A DNA stretch of 64,000 bases, taken from positions 186,001 to 250,000 of the forward strand of contig NC_006396.1 of assembly GCF_000011085.1 (NCBI RefSeq). Direction: 5' to 3'. Shown here one piece after another: positions 16,791 through 24,999 of this stretch (position 1 is its first letter; every line of letters begins with the position of its first letter). The position numbers and the translations under genes were made by a program. This DNA comes from Haloarcula marismortui ATCC 43049 (lineage in GTDB: Archaea; Halobacteriota; Halobacteria; Halobacteriales; Haloarculaceae). The notes below the pieces were generated by a model that saw only the letters and a program-made list of their open reading frames with translations, searched no databases and was not told the origin of the DNA.

Positions 16791-17750
16791 TCACTCGGCG
16801 ATGCCGCTGTCAGGGTCCCGGGACTGGAGCAGCGAGTACATGACGGACTGGAAGGCGTCGCTGTCGACGGATTCTACGACATGGGTGTTCGGGTCCCCGT
16901 CGGTCACACCGTTGACGTCGACGCTGGTGTACCCGCGGGTGAGCCCGTCGCGGTCGTCCACCGCGACGTGGTACGTCGACACCGCCTCGCGGAGTTCCGG
17001 ATACGCCAGCAGCGCGGCGGTGACGCTGTCCGGGAGTGCCGTCCATCCGGGGTCGTCGGGGCCCTCGCTGTTGAACGCCCGGGCCTGCTCGGTTACCGAC
17101 TCGAAGAACGACGCCAGCTCAGTGTCGAACGCTGATACTGCTCCGAACTCGGATGAGCCAAACACCGCGTCTCGAAGACACACACCCCAGTCGACAAGCG
17201 TCACCTCGAAGGCGTTGAACACGCGTTTGGCAGCGTCGGGGTCGACCCACAGATTGAATTCCGCGGCAGGAGTGACGTTCCCCTCACAGTTGACGTTCCC
17301 GCCCATCACCCACACCTCATCGACAAGCTCCGGAAGTTCAGGCTCGCGGGCGTACGCCAGCGCCAGATTGGTCAGCGGGCCGATGCAGAGCAGCGTGATT
17401 TCGCCAGGGGCCGCCCGACAGCGGTCGACGATCTCATCTGGTCCAAATCCGCTCGCTGATTCGATGTCCGTTTCGGGAAACAGGTCGCCGCCGAGGCCAT
17501 CCTCACCGTGGATATACGCCGCGTGTTCGAACTCCTTGAGAAGCGGCTGTCTCGCCCCTTCGTAGACGGGCACGTCGAGTGAATCGGCGAGTTCGAGCGT
17601 GTAATTCGCGTTCTCGACCTCTCTGTCGAAGGGCACGTTCCCGGCAACGACCGTGATAGCTTCGACGGTAACTCGGTCACTGAGACAGAAAAGGAGAATC
17701 GCCTGTGTGTCGTCGCCCGCGGTGTCCGTATCGATGATGACGCGTCGCAT
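16791..17750 (-). CDS. Inosine-uridine-preferring nucleoside hydrolase family protein
   Basis: Hydrolyses the N-glycosidic bond of ribonucleosides in salvage. 319 residues; the calcium-binding N-terminus D-T-D-T-A-G-D-D (D7, D9, D13, D14) is intact, followed by the family strand TVEAITVVAGN. The later GPLTNLALA (near 133-141) and the MGGN element are also present. Base specificity is not predictable from the sequence. It is encoded in the same direction as the surrounding catabolic genes but with separate spacing, so co-transcription is uncertain. Confidence 0.93.
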   Translation of the reverse strand: MRRVIIDTDTAGDDTQAILLFCLSDRVTVEAITVVAGNVPFDREVENANYTLELADSLDVPVYEGARQPLLKEFEHAAYIHGEDGLGGDLFPETDIESASGFGPDEIVDRCRAAPGEITLLCIGPLTNLALAYAREPELPELVDEVWVMGGNVNCEGNVTPAAEFNLWVDPDAAKRVFNAFEVTLVDWGVCLRDAVFGSSEFGAVSAFDTELASFFESVTEQARAFNSEGPDDPGWTALPDSVTAALLAYPELREAVSTYHVAVDDRDGLTRGYTSVDVNGVTDGDPNTHVVESVDSDAFQSVMYSLLQSRDPDSGIAE

Positions 17751-17866
17751 ACCCGCTCATCGCAGGGCCCATACAAATGTCTCGGGCCGCAACTGTGTGC
17801 CACATCGACACTCCGGCACTCGATAGCGACGGATGAACGACCAACCGACGCCGTGAACCGCCGGGA

Positions 17867-18880
17867 TTACACCATTTCGAGGCGGTGTCCGCTGTCGTCA
17901 CCGAGCGATTCGTACACGATACGCGCGGCAGCAATGTCCTGAATCGCGAGACCGGTCGAGTCGAAGACGCTAATCCCGGACAGGTCGTCACGGCCCGGCG
18001 CGTTCCCGACGACGATCTCGCCGAGTTCGGCGTCAATATCCGACTCGTCGATTTCGCCCGTGCTCCAGGGGACGTTTATCTCGCCGGAGTGGGTCGTCTG
18101 TTCGAAGTCGTCGATGACGAGGGTCGCCTCGCGGATGACCTCCGTGTGGAGTTCCTGCTTCCCTTCGGCGTCGGCACCCATGGCGTTGACGTGGGTGTGC
18201 TCCCCGAGGTCCTCAAGCGTGACGATGGGGTCTTCGACCGGCGTGACCGTCGACAGGACGTCACACTGGGCGGCCTCCGAAATCGTGCCTGCTCGGACGT
18301 CGAACTCGTCGCCGAAGGTGTCGATGAACCGCTGGACACGGTCGTCGTCGAGGTCGCTGACGATGACGGACTCTATCGGTCGCACCTGGGAAATGGCCTC
18401 CAGTTGCGTGTAGGACTGGACGCCAGCGCCGATGATGCCGAGCGAGGTCGCGTCCTCGACGGCGAGGTGGTCCGTCGCCACGGCGGCGGCCGCACCGGTT
18501 CGCTTCATGGTCAGTGTCGTCGCGTCCATCACCGCAAGCGGGAAGCCGCTCTCGGGGTCCGTGTACACGAGCGTCCCCATCACGGTCGGCAGGTCGAACT
18601 CGTCGGGGTTGTCTGGGTGCACGTTCACCCACTTGATGCCCGACGCTTCCCAGTCGTCCGTTTCGAGGTAGGCCGGCATCGACCGGAAGTCACCGTTGTG
18701 CTGTGGCAGGTCGATGTAGGACTTCGGCGGCATCTGCGCCGTGTCGTTTTCGTATGCGGCGAACGCGGCCTCGATGGCCGGAACGAGGTCCGCCATCTGG
18801 ACGGTCGCTTCGATGTCCGTGCTGGGGACGATAGTCGTCTGGTTGTCCTGTCGTGCTGTGGAATATAGTGAATTGCTCAT
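17867..18880 (-). CDS. Ornithine cyclodeaminase / alanine dehydrogenase family enzyme
   Basis: The mu-crystallin family includes ornithine cyclodeaminase, archaeal alanine dehydrogenase and ketimine reductases, all NAD(P)-linked. 337 residues with the substrate lysine region SGIKWVNVHPDNP, the metabolite loop KRTGAAAAVATDHLA, Rossmann motif LGIIGAGVQSYTQLEA, and the later NAMGADAEGKQEL. Two A/T-rich boxes at 18894-18910 may drive it. It lies next to the antiporter and the DgcN-DgcA genes, so it may process an amino acid released by them; that is inference. Confidence 0.9.
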   Translation of the reverse strand: MSNSLYSTARQDNQTTIVPSTDIEATVQMADLVPAIEAAFAAYENDTAQMPPKSYIDLPQHNGDFRSMPAYLETDDWEASGIKWVNVHPDNPDEFDLPTVMGTLVYTDPESGFPLAVMDATTLTMKRTGAAAAVATDHLAVEDATSLGIIGAGVQSYTQLEAISQVRPIESVIVSDLDDDRVQRFIDTFGDEFDVRAGTISEAAQCDVLSTVTPVEDPIVTLEDLGEHTHVNAMGADAEGKQELHTEVIREATLVIDDFEQTTHSGEINVPWSTGEIDESDIDAELGEIVVGNAPGRDDLSGISVFDSTGLAIQDIAAARIVYESLGDDSGHRLEMV

Positions 18881-18958
18881 AGTGTTGTGAATGTATTATA
18901 TCGGTTTATTTGACCGCGCGATACTGATTCAGTGGCTGCTCAGCTCTCTGTGGCACTC

Positions 18959-19231
18959 CTAGAACGACCCTTGAGACAGCGTCTTTCTGTGAGTGACACG
19001 GCCGCGGTGCTCGCCGTCGTCGAACGATTCGACCTTCGCGAGCACACGACAGCCAACGATATCTGCCTCGCCGTTCTCGAAGTGAAGGCGAGTCTCGCCG
19101 ACCTGTGCGACCAACTCGCCGGATTCCTCGTCGAGTTCGGTGACGTACACTTCTATCTCTTCGCCCGCCTCGAACGTCGGCGTGGTCGACCTGAAGGACA
19201 TCCCGGTGAGGAACTTGCTGAACATACTCAT
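18959..19231 (-). CDS. TRAM-like beta-barrel protein (90 aa, DUF7513-like)
   Basis: Begins inside the stop of the antiporter gene (ATGA-type overlap, 19228-19231), so the two are co-translated. The core FEAGEEIEVYVTELDEESGELVAQVGETRLHFENG is the pattern of an OB/TRAM-like RNA-binding barrel. Why a putative RNA-binding protein should be coupled to a transporter is not obvious. I recall the family as DUF7513, unchecked. Confidence 0.6.
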   Translation of the reverse strand: MSMFSKFLTGMSFRSTTPTFEAGEEIEVYVTELDEESGELVAQVGETRLHFENGEADIVGCRVLAKVESFDDGEHRGRVTHRKTLSQGSF

Positions 19232-20781
19232 AGACGGGTCACATCCTTGGATTTGCGGTCAGTGGTGTACTCGAGCCCGAAGCCGGTCAGCGCGGAAACG
19301 AGGAATACGCCGAACAGGAACCAGCCGTGGAAGACGTACGGCCACACCTGCACGGGGTTGACAATCATCGCACTGGTGAACCACTCGTACTGTCCCGGGA
19401 GACCCTGTAGCGTCGCGAAGCCGATGAGGACGCCACCGCCCCACGGGAAGATGTATCCGAGTGCCGAGGTGTTCGCGTCGAGGATGTTCGCCCGGCGGTA
19501 GCTGTTGATATTGTACCGCTGGCCGATGCGGGCGATGTACGGCGCAATCGCGATTTCTGCCGCCGTGTTAATCGTGATCATCGAGTTGACGAGGGCGGTG
19601 CCGACCACCATCGTCGTCTCGGCCTTTCGGACGCCCGTTGCGACGTTTTCAAGCAGCCATTCCTGTATCGCTTCGAAGCCACCGCCGCGGATCATAATCT
19701 CTGACCCGGCGACGATGAGCAACACGAGCACGATTAGCGGGAAGAAGCCGGCTGCACCGTTGTAAATAGAGCCGGTGACGCCGGCGTTCTCTGCCGCAAC
19801 GACTTCCGCGATTGGTAGTCCGCCGGCCCAGCTCGCGGCTGCTGACGTTTCGGGAACCTTGAACAGCAACACGTCACTCAGCGGTGCGAGACCGAAGACG
19901 ACGTTGAAGACAACCGCAACGATGAGTCCCCACGAGATCGCTTCGACAATGTGTCGGCCCATGACTGCCGTCACGATGACGACGAGCATGGAAATGAGAT
20001 GCAGCAGTCCTGCTGGTTCGCTATTCTGAACGAACAGGTCCTGTGCTTGCTGGGAGATGTTCAGCCCGCTCATCGCGTTTCCGGCGAAGACGTACGCCGC
20101 AAGCGCCAGTACCGCCGCAACAACGGCGTATTTGAACCGCGAGGCGACGACGCCGCCAATATCAGCGTCTTGGGTCACCGCGCTCACGATCGTCGTATCG
20201 CTGACTGGCGCGAGGTTGTCCCCGAAGACGGCCCCGGAGAGAATTGCCCCGAACAGCAACACCGGGTTCGCACCGAGCAGGATGCCAGCCGGGAAGAACA
20301 GCGCCGAGAAGGCGACTGCTGCGCCGTAGCCGGTTCCGATACCCGTCGTGAACAACGCTGCGAGGATGAACGTGGCGGCCGGGAACAGCGCGCCCCCGAC
20401 GTCGGCCGCGTTCGCTGCCCAGACGAGCCCGCCGACGAAGCCGCCTGCCTGGAGCGTGTTCGAGAACATCCCTGCCCAGAGCCACGCGACGACCGCCGTC
20501 GCGGCGACTCGCTTCGTCATCCCATCGAAGATGGTGTTCGCGTAGTTCTTCCAGTCCCCTTTGGCGAAGAACATCCCGACGATGAGCGCCACGAGCATTC
20601 CCGCGACGAGTCCAGTCGTATCCCCGATACCGAACAGGCCACTCTGGACAATCGCCCACAGGATAAACAACCCTATGGGAATAACACTCATCCACCGTCC
20701 GCCGTAGAACTCGATTGCTTCGACATCCGGGCCGGAGATCTCCTCGATCTCTGTCCCATCGCCACTATCCGTGTCTGACAT
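19228..20781 (-). CDS. NhaC family Na+/H+ (or substrate/H+) antiporter
   Basis: 517 residues with about twelve hydrophobic helices and an acidic cytoplasmic N-terminus. Family motifs are visible, for instance GAILSGAVFGDNLAPVSDTT (about 178-197), and later INTAAEIAIAPYIARIG, ANTSALGYIFPWGGG. NhaC proteins exchange Na+ or organic acids for H+. Lying beside an amino-acid dehydrogenase, a regulator and DgcN-DgcA, this copy may import an organic or amino acid rather than handle bulk Na+. The gene is divergent from the IclR gene. Confidence 0.88.
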   Translation of the reverse strand: MSDTDSGDGTEIEEISGPDVEAIEFYGGRWMSVIPIGLFILWAIVQSGLFGIGDTTGLVAGMLVALIVGMFFAKGDWKNYANTIFDGMTKRVAATAVVAWLWAGMFSNTLQAGGFVGGLVWAANAADVGGALFPAATFILAALFTTGIGTGYGAAVAFSALFFPAGILLGANPVLLFGAILSGAVFGDNLAPVSDTTIVSAVTQDADIGGVVASRFKYAVVAAVLALAAYVFAGNAMSGLNISQQAQDLFVQNSEPAGLLHLISMLVVIVTAVMGRHIVEAISWGLIVAVVFNVVFGLAPLSDVLLFKVPETSAAASWAGGLPIAEVVAAENAGVTGSIYNGAAGFFPLIVLVLLIVAGSEIMIRGGGFEAIQEWLLENVATGVRKAETTMVVGTALVNSMITINTAAEIAIAPYIARIGQRYNINSYRRANILDANTSALGYIFPWGGGVLIGFATLQGLPGQYEWFTSAMIVNPVQVWPYVFHGWFLFGVFLVSALTGFGLEYTTDRKSKDVTRL

Positions 20782-21035
20782 ACATTCTGTGCCTCGTCAG
20801 ATACACACGCAAAAGTTCATGATAATAGCTAACTCACCGGTAACAAATCATCGGAGCCGCCTCTGGTAAAGTCTCATCTCGTCACGAGCGCTGTAAATAT
20901 ATAAAAGTCCACTTCTACTGGATTTTGGGAGACGTATCGACCCTGTATATAGCCCAAATTGAAGGGACGGATGCTAATTTCATGCACATTTCTACAAAAT
21001 ATAACCAATAGTAATCAGACACTCAATAGACATCA

Positions 21036-21047
21036 TATTCTGGAATA
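21036..21047. promoter_or_regulatory. Inverted repeat TATTC-TG-GAATA, candidate operator
   Basis: Perfect 5-bp arms with a 2-base spacer, 65 bases before the IclR start and within the shared control region. Size and position fit a dimeric regulator site; the partner is unknown. Confidence 0.35.
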
Positions 21048-21073
21048 ATATTCACCGAATCTGTTCCACTATG

Positions 21074-21096
21074 ACCGGACTTTTTTATACCGGTAT
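21074..21096 (+). promoter_or_regulatory. TATA box flanked by ACCGG/CCGGT and overlapped by a 10-base palindrome
   Basis: TTTTTTATA (21081-21089) is 26 bases from ATG 21112, so the IclR transcript is leaderless. ACCGG at 21074-21078 and CCGGT at 21090-21094 bracket it, and ATACCGGTAT (21087-21096) is a perfect palindrome abutting the box. Binding here would block TBP/TFB, so self-repression by IclR is the simplest reading. Confidence 0.5.
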
Positions 21097-21111
21097 CAAG
21101 TTCACAGTAGT

Positions 21112-21864
21112 ATGGATAGCTCTAGCGGTCGTCGTCTCCAGACGACCGAAACCTCCCTCGCAATCATCGATGCGGTAAACGAGCTGGGGGAGGCTCGAAT
21201 GAGTGAGCTTGCGGACCGGCTGGACCTCTCGACGAGCACCATTCACGTCCACCTCAAGACACTTCTAGACCAGGAGTATCTGGTCAAACGAGGCGAGCAG
21301 TACCGACTCGGCATGAAGCTGTTCCACCTCGGGGAAGGCGCTCGAACCCGGAACGAGTGGTACGAGGTCGCCCGTCGCAAAACACACGAACTCGCCGATA
21401 GCTGTGGTGAGGAGGTCACGTTTGCCATCGAAGAGTACGGGCGTGCGATAACGCTGTTCAACGTCGTCGCTAACGTCCCGTCGAAAGGGTTCCAGGTGGG
21501 CCGGTACTACTACCTGCACAACTCGGCAGTCGGGAAGGCGATCCTCGCCGCGTTGCCGGAGACCCGAGTCAACGAGATTCTCGACCGGTGGGGACTGCCC
21601 GCTGAGACAGAGTACACGGTCACCGACCGAGAGACGCTTCTGGAAGACATCGCCCGCACGGAAGAGCGCGGGTACTCGGTGAACGACCAGGAGGCAGTCG
21701 AGGGGCTTCGGTCGGTCGGCGTGCCGGTCACCGCCCCACACGGCGGCGTTCTCGGCGCACTCGACATCTCCGGCCCGCTGTATCGGCTGCCGCCGAACGA
21801 TGAACTCGCATCGATGCTGCAGGACGTTGTCGATGAACTGGAGTCGGAACTCGGGGTACAGTAG
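21112..21864 (+). CDS. IclR family transcriptional regulator
   Basis: 250 residues. N-terminal winged helix (QTTETSLAIIDAVNELGEARMSELADRLDLSTSTIHVHLKTLLDQEYLVKRG, about 11-62) followed by the GAF-like effector domain (PSKGFQVGRYYYLHNSAVGKAILAALPE, then EERGYSVNDQEAVEGLRSVGVPV). IclR proteins control catabolic genes in response to small acids. Position between the antiporter operon (divergent) and the Bat-HTH/DgcN pair makes it the likely local regulator. A palindrome overlaps its own promoter. Confidence 0.93.
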   Translation: MDSSSGRRLQTTETSLAIIDAVNELGEARMSELADRLDLSTSTIHVHLKTLLDQEYLVKRGEQYRLGMKLFHLGEGARTRNEWYEVARRKTHELADSCGEEVTFAIEEYGRAITLFNVVANVPSKGFQVGRYYYLHNSAVGKAILAALPETRVNEILDRWGLPAETEYTVTDRETLLEDIARTEERGYSVNDQEAVEGLRSVGVPVTAPHGGVLGALDISGPLYRLPPNDELASMLQDVVDELESELGVQ

Positions 21865-21969
21865 CGCTCAGTCGCGCCTGTCGTCACAAGCGAGGAGCAG
21901 CTGTGTGACGCCGATTCTGTGACCACAGACGTGCCAAATCAAAGTACGGCCTGCGCGGCTCTACTGCCA

Positions 21970-22716
21970 TCAGTCTCGGTCAGTGCCGCTGGGACCGAGA
22001 AGCGTGGCCTCGACTTTCCGGAGATGTTCGTGAAACGTCGTCTTCGCGATACCGAGTTCGTCGGCTAGCTCACTTCCGCTTACCGCTCTCGGGTAGTCGT
22101 AATAGCCGCGTTTGCGGGCTAGTTCGAACACTTCCCGCTGCCTGTCGGAAAGTTGCCGGACAGCCAGTCCGTCCCGCTCCCTGCTACCGGTGGTCGCCGA
22201 CGTGATCTGTGTGACGGTTATCGTCGCGTCCTTCTGTGCGCACACGGCGTCGAGTTTCTCCTGTATCGTCGCTCGCGATTCGTCGATAGCGACTGTCCAG
22301 TACTCGGTTCCGTCGCGGATTCGGATCGGCTCTTGATTCATGAACCCGTGTGAGACCAGCGCGTCGTGGATGCTCTCTTCGGGGCCGTATTCGACGAGGA
22401 GCGTCCGCGTCGCTTTGTTTACCGGTGCTGATATCCCGCCGAAACTACGGCGGGTATCCATTTCCGTGACTGCATGAGTGTGGTCCGACGCTCGGGTCGC
22501 CGCAACGAGCGCCTCGACCGCGGCTGCCGACTCAGCGTATGCGACGACGTGGGCCTTGACCTTCCCGTCGACTAAGTACGCAGCGTTGACCAGCAGTCTG
22601 GCCGCAGTGGCCGCCGTCACTTCCCGCATCCAGCAGTCAGGATGCTCCAGTTCGAGCGTCAACTGGAGGCCGCCGCTGGACCGAGCAGCGGTCATATCGG
22701 AGCTGTCAGTGTCCAT
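21970..22716 (-). CDS. Bat-type helix-turn-helix regulator
   Basis: From ATG 22716 about 248 residues. The last 60 residues hold the haloarchaeal Bat (HTH-10) domain: QLSDRQREVFELARKRGYYDYPRAVSGSELADELGIAKTTFHEHLRKVEATLL. The N-terminal half (LTLELEHPDCWMREVTAATAARLL) matches the small sensor region common to many Bat-like proteins. It is transcribed divergently from dgcN, so it may regulate dgcN-dgcA together with or instead of the IclR protein. ATG 22695 is another possible start. Confidence 0.82.
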   Translation of the reverse strand: MDTDSSDMTAARSSGGLQLTLELEHPDCWMREVTAATAARLLVNAAYLVDGKVKAHVVAYAESAAAVEALVAATRASDHTHAVTEMDTRRSFGGISAPVNKATRTLLVEYGPEESIHDALVSHGFMNQEPIRIRDGTEYWTVAIDESRATIQEKLDAVCAQKDATITVTQITSATTGSRERDGLAVRQLSDRQREVFELARKRGYYDYPRAVSGSELADELGIAKTTFHEHLRKVEATLLGPSGTDRD

Positions 22717-22836
22717 TCTTTCTGGGTTCTGGGACGTGGTCTCGCTCTCATTACGGGTTGTCGTCCTCCATCGACGGTAACGATGCCACACATGTAAGGC
22801 TCTGGTTTGTCAGTCACGCCCGCGGTGTGCATCAGT

Positions 22837-23880
22837 ATGGACTTGCGGCGAAAATACGACGAAGACACGCCCGCCATTGTACTCGCAGAGGGGGAGTTCG
22901 GACACCCGGAAGGGAAGACGGCCAACGGTATCGTTATGCACGGAGAGCTGTTCGACGTGCAAGCCGTCGTGGACTCGACGTGTCCAAGCTCCTACGCCGG
23001 CGCGGCTCTCGATTGGTCGGCTGCTGACGACGTGCCGGTCGTCGAAACCGTCACCGAAGCGCTGAATCAGGCTCCGGACGCGGCCGTCCTTGTCATCGGT
23101 GTCGCGCCCGCTGGCGGTGACCTTCCAGAAGCGTGGGTTGAGGCCATCCAGCGCGCGATGGAGCGCGGCTGTGATGTTGTCTCTGGCCTGCATGTCTTCC
23201 TGAGTGAGCGCCCAGTCTGGACCGAGCGCGCCCAGCAACACGGTGTCGACCTCGTTGATGTCCGGAAACCACCGTCCGTATCTGACCTGACCCTTGGTGA
23301 TGGTCGCGGGGACGAGGCCGACGCAGATGTCGTCCTGACGATGGGGACCGACTGTGCGGTCGGGAAGCGAACGACGACCTTCGAACTGTACCGTGCGGCG
23401 ACCGAGGCCGGACTTGACGCCGGCTGGGTCGCAACGGGTCAGACCGGCATCCTCGTCGGCGCGGACCGCGGTGTCGTCATCGACCGGGTTCCGGCTGACT
23501 TCGTCTCGGGCGTCGTCGAGGACATGGTGCTCGATGTCGCAAGGGACCACGATATCGTGTTCGTCGAAGGACAGGCCGCCCTCACGCACACCGCATACGG
23601 TGGCGTGACGCTTGGGTTGCTCCACGGAGCGGCCCCCGATGCAGTCGTGCTAGCCGACGACCCCTCGCGGAAGGCCCGGTCCCACTTCGACGACCTCACC
23701 GTGGCCGGCGTCGAGGCCGAACGCCGCGCAATTACCGACCTCACAGAAACGACAGTCGCCGCCCTCTCCACGTGGGGCGACCCGGAGGCGGAAACCGCCA
23801 GAACAGGGCTTCCGGCGGCGAACATCTACGATGATGACGGCCCGGAGACACTCCTTGCGGCCGTTCTGGGGGCGCTATGA
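22837..23880 (+). CDS. dgcN: DgcN-like D-glutamate N-acetyltransferase (DUF1611)
   Basis: 347 residues from ATG 22837. N-terminal Rossmann-like domain (AIVLAEGEFGHPEGKTANGIVMHGE) and a C-terminal P-loop domain with TDCAVGKRTTTFEL, typical of DUF1611. A DUF1611 protein next to an enolase-superfamily epimerase is the arrangement of DgcN-DgcA, in which DgcN acetylates D-glutamate, as I recall from work on marine bacteria and haloarchaea. Its stop overlaps the dgcA start (ATGA at 23877-23880), so the two are co-translated. Confidence 0.82.
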   Translation: MDLRRKYDEDTPAIVLAEGEFGHPEGKTANGIVMHGELFDVQAVVDSTCPSSYAGAALDWSAADDVPVVETVTEALNQAPDAAVLVIGVAPAGGDLPEAWVEAIQRAMERGCDVVSGLHVFLSERPVWTERAQQHGVDLVDVRKPPSVSDLTLGDGRGDEADADVVLTMGTDCAVGKRTTTFELYRAATEAGLDAGWVATGQTGILVGADRGVVIDRVPADFVSGVVEDMVLDVARDHDIVFVEGQAALTHTAYGGVTLGLLHGAAPDAVVLADDPSRKARSHFDDLTVAGVEAERRAITDLTETTVAALSTWGDPEAETARTGLPAANIYDDDGPETLLAAVLGAL

Positions 23881-24956
23881 CTCGTATCGAGCGCGTCTCC
23901 GCCGAACCGCTTGAGCACGAACTGGATGAGCCGTTCGAAATCTCACTCGGAACCCGAGAGAAAGCACGGAATCTGGTCGTTGCAGTGGAGACTGACTCAG
24001 GTATTGTCGGCCACGGGGAAGGGTCCCCGTTACCGCCAGTGACTGGCGAGACGCAGGCAGCTGCCGTGGCGACTGCTCGGTCGGTAACGTCGATGCTTGA
24101 GGGGGCTCCACTCGCTGACTACCGCGAACTTGTCGGCGAGGTGCGGGCCGCAATGCCCGGAGCGGTTTCGGCGCTGTTTGCTGTCGAGACGGCACTGCTC
24201 GACGCCTACTGCCGCGACCGGGGCATCCCGCTCTCGGAGCTGTTCGGCGGAGCGCCGACCCCAGTTACGACGGATATCACCGTTCCGATAGTCACGCCCG
24301 ACGCGGCAGCCGAGCGAGCCACGCGCGCCGCAACTGCGGGCTTCGACCACATCAAGGTCAAAACCGGCGGGGCCATCGACGACGACGTTGCCCGAACGGT
24401 TGCGGTCGCGGACGCTGCACCCGACGCGACGATTACGGTGGACGCGAATCAGGGCTGGACGCCGAAGGCCACAGAGCAGTTTGTCGACGAGGTGACGGCG
24501 GCCGGGGTTGACCTCGCCCTAGTCGAACAGCCGACGCCGAAGGACGATATCCGCGGTCTCTCGAGGACCCGCGACAGACTCTCGGTCCCCGTCGCCGCGG
24601 ACGAGGCCGTATTCACGCCGGCGGATGCGACCGCTGTGGTTCGTGATGGGGCCGCCGACGTGATCAACGTCAAACTCGGAAAATCAGGGCTCCTCGGGGC
24701 AGCTGCGATTGCGGCCATCGCTGAGGCCGCCTCGCTCGATTGTATGCTCGGCTGTATGCTCGAAGGCGCAACCGGGATTGCGACGAGTGCCCACCTTGCC
24801 GCTGGGCTCGGTGCCTTCGACTACGTCGACCTCGACGGCCACCTGTTGTTTGAGGAGTGCCCGCCATCGATGTCATCCGGCCCGCGTATCGATATCGACG
24901 GGCCGGGACACGGCGTTTCACCGCCGGCGGCTGTGTCAGAGGCGACTGAGAACTGA
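23877..24956 (+). CDS. dgcA: DgcA-like N-acetyl-D-glutamate racemase / dipeptide epimerase
   Basis: 359-residue enolase-superfamily protein. Catalytic lysines K160 and K162 (HIKVKTGG), metal ligands D189 (TVDANQGW), E217 (LVEQP) and D242 (ADEAVF), and the second acid/base lysine in INVKLGKSG are all present, as in muconate-lactonizing-type epimerases. L-Ala-D/L-Glu epimerase is the textbook reaction of this subgroup; coupling to dgcN points to N-acetyl-D-glutamate instead. Archaea lack peptidoglycan, which also makes the dipeptide role less likely. Confidence 0.85.
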   Translation: MTRIERVSAEPLEHELDEPFEISLGTREKARNLVVAVETDSGIVGHGEGSPLPPVTGETQAAAVATARSVTSMLEGAPLADYRELVGEVRAAMPGAVSALFAVETALLDAYCRDRGIPLSELFGGAPTPVTTDITVPIVTPDAAAERATRAATAGFDHIKVKTGGAIDDDVARTVAVADAAPDATITVDANQGWTPKATEQFVDEVTAAGVDLALVEQPTPKDDIRGLSRTRDRLSVPVAADEAVFTPADATAVVRDGAADVINVKLGKSGLLGAAAIAAIAEAASLDCMLGCMLEGATGIATSAHLAAGLGAFDYVDLDGHLLFEECPPSMSSGPRIDIDGPGHGVSPPAAVSEATEN

Positions 24957-24999
24957 AGCTGCGTGGCTCGATTTCACACGCAAAATAGCGTCCGAGCGC

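Larger units (their letters stand above)
20782..21111. promoter_or_regulatory. AT-rich divergent control region between the antiporter and IclR genes
   Basis: This 330-base interval is much more AT-rich than the surroundings. On the minus strand TTTTATATATTT near 20895-20905 could be a TATA box for the antiporter, with a leader of roughly 90 bases. On the plus strand TTTTTTATA (21081-21089) drives the IclR gene. A 12-base inverted repeat TATTC-TG-GAATA (21036-21047) lies between. Confidence 0.6.
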
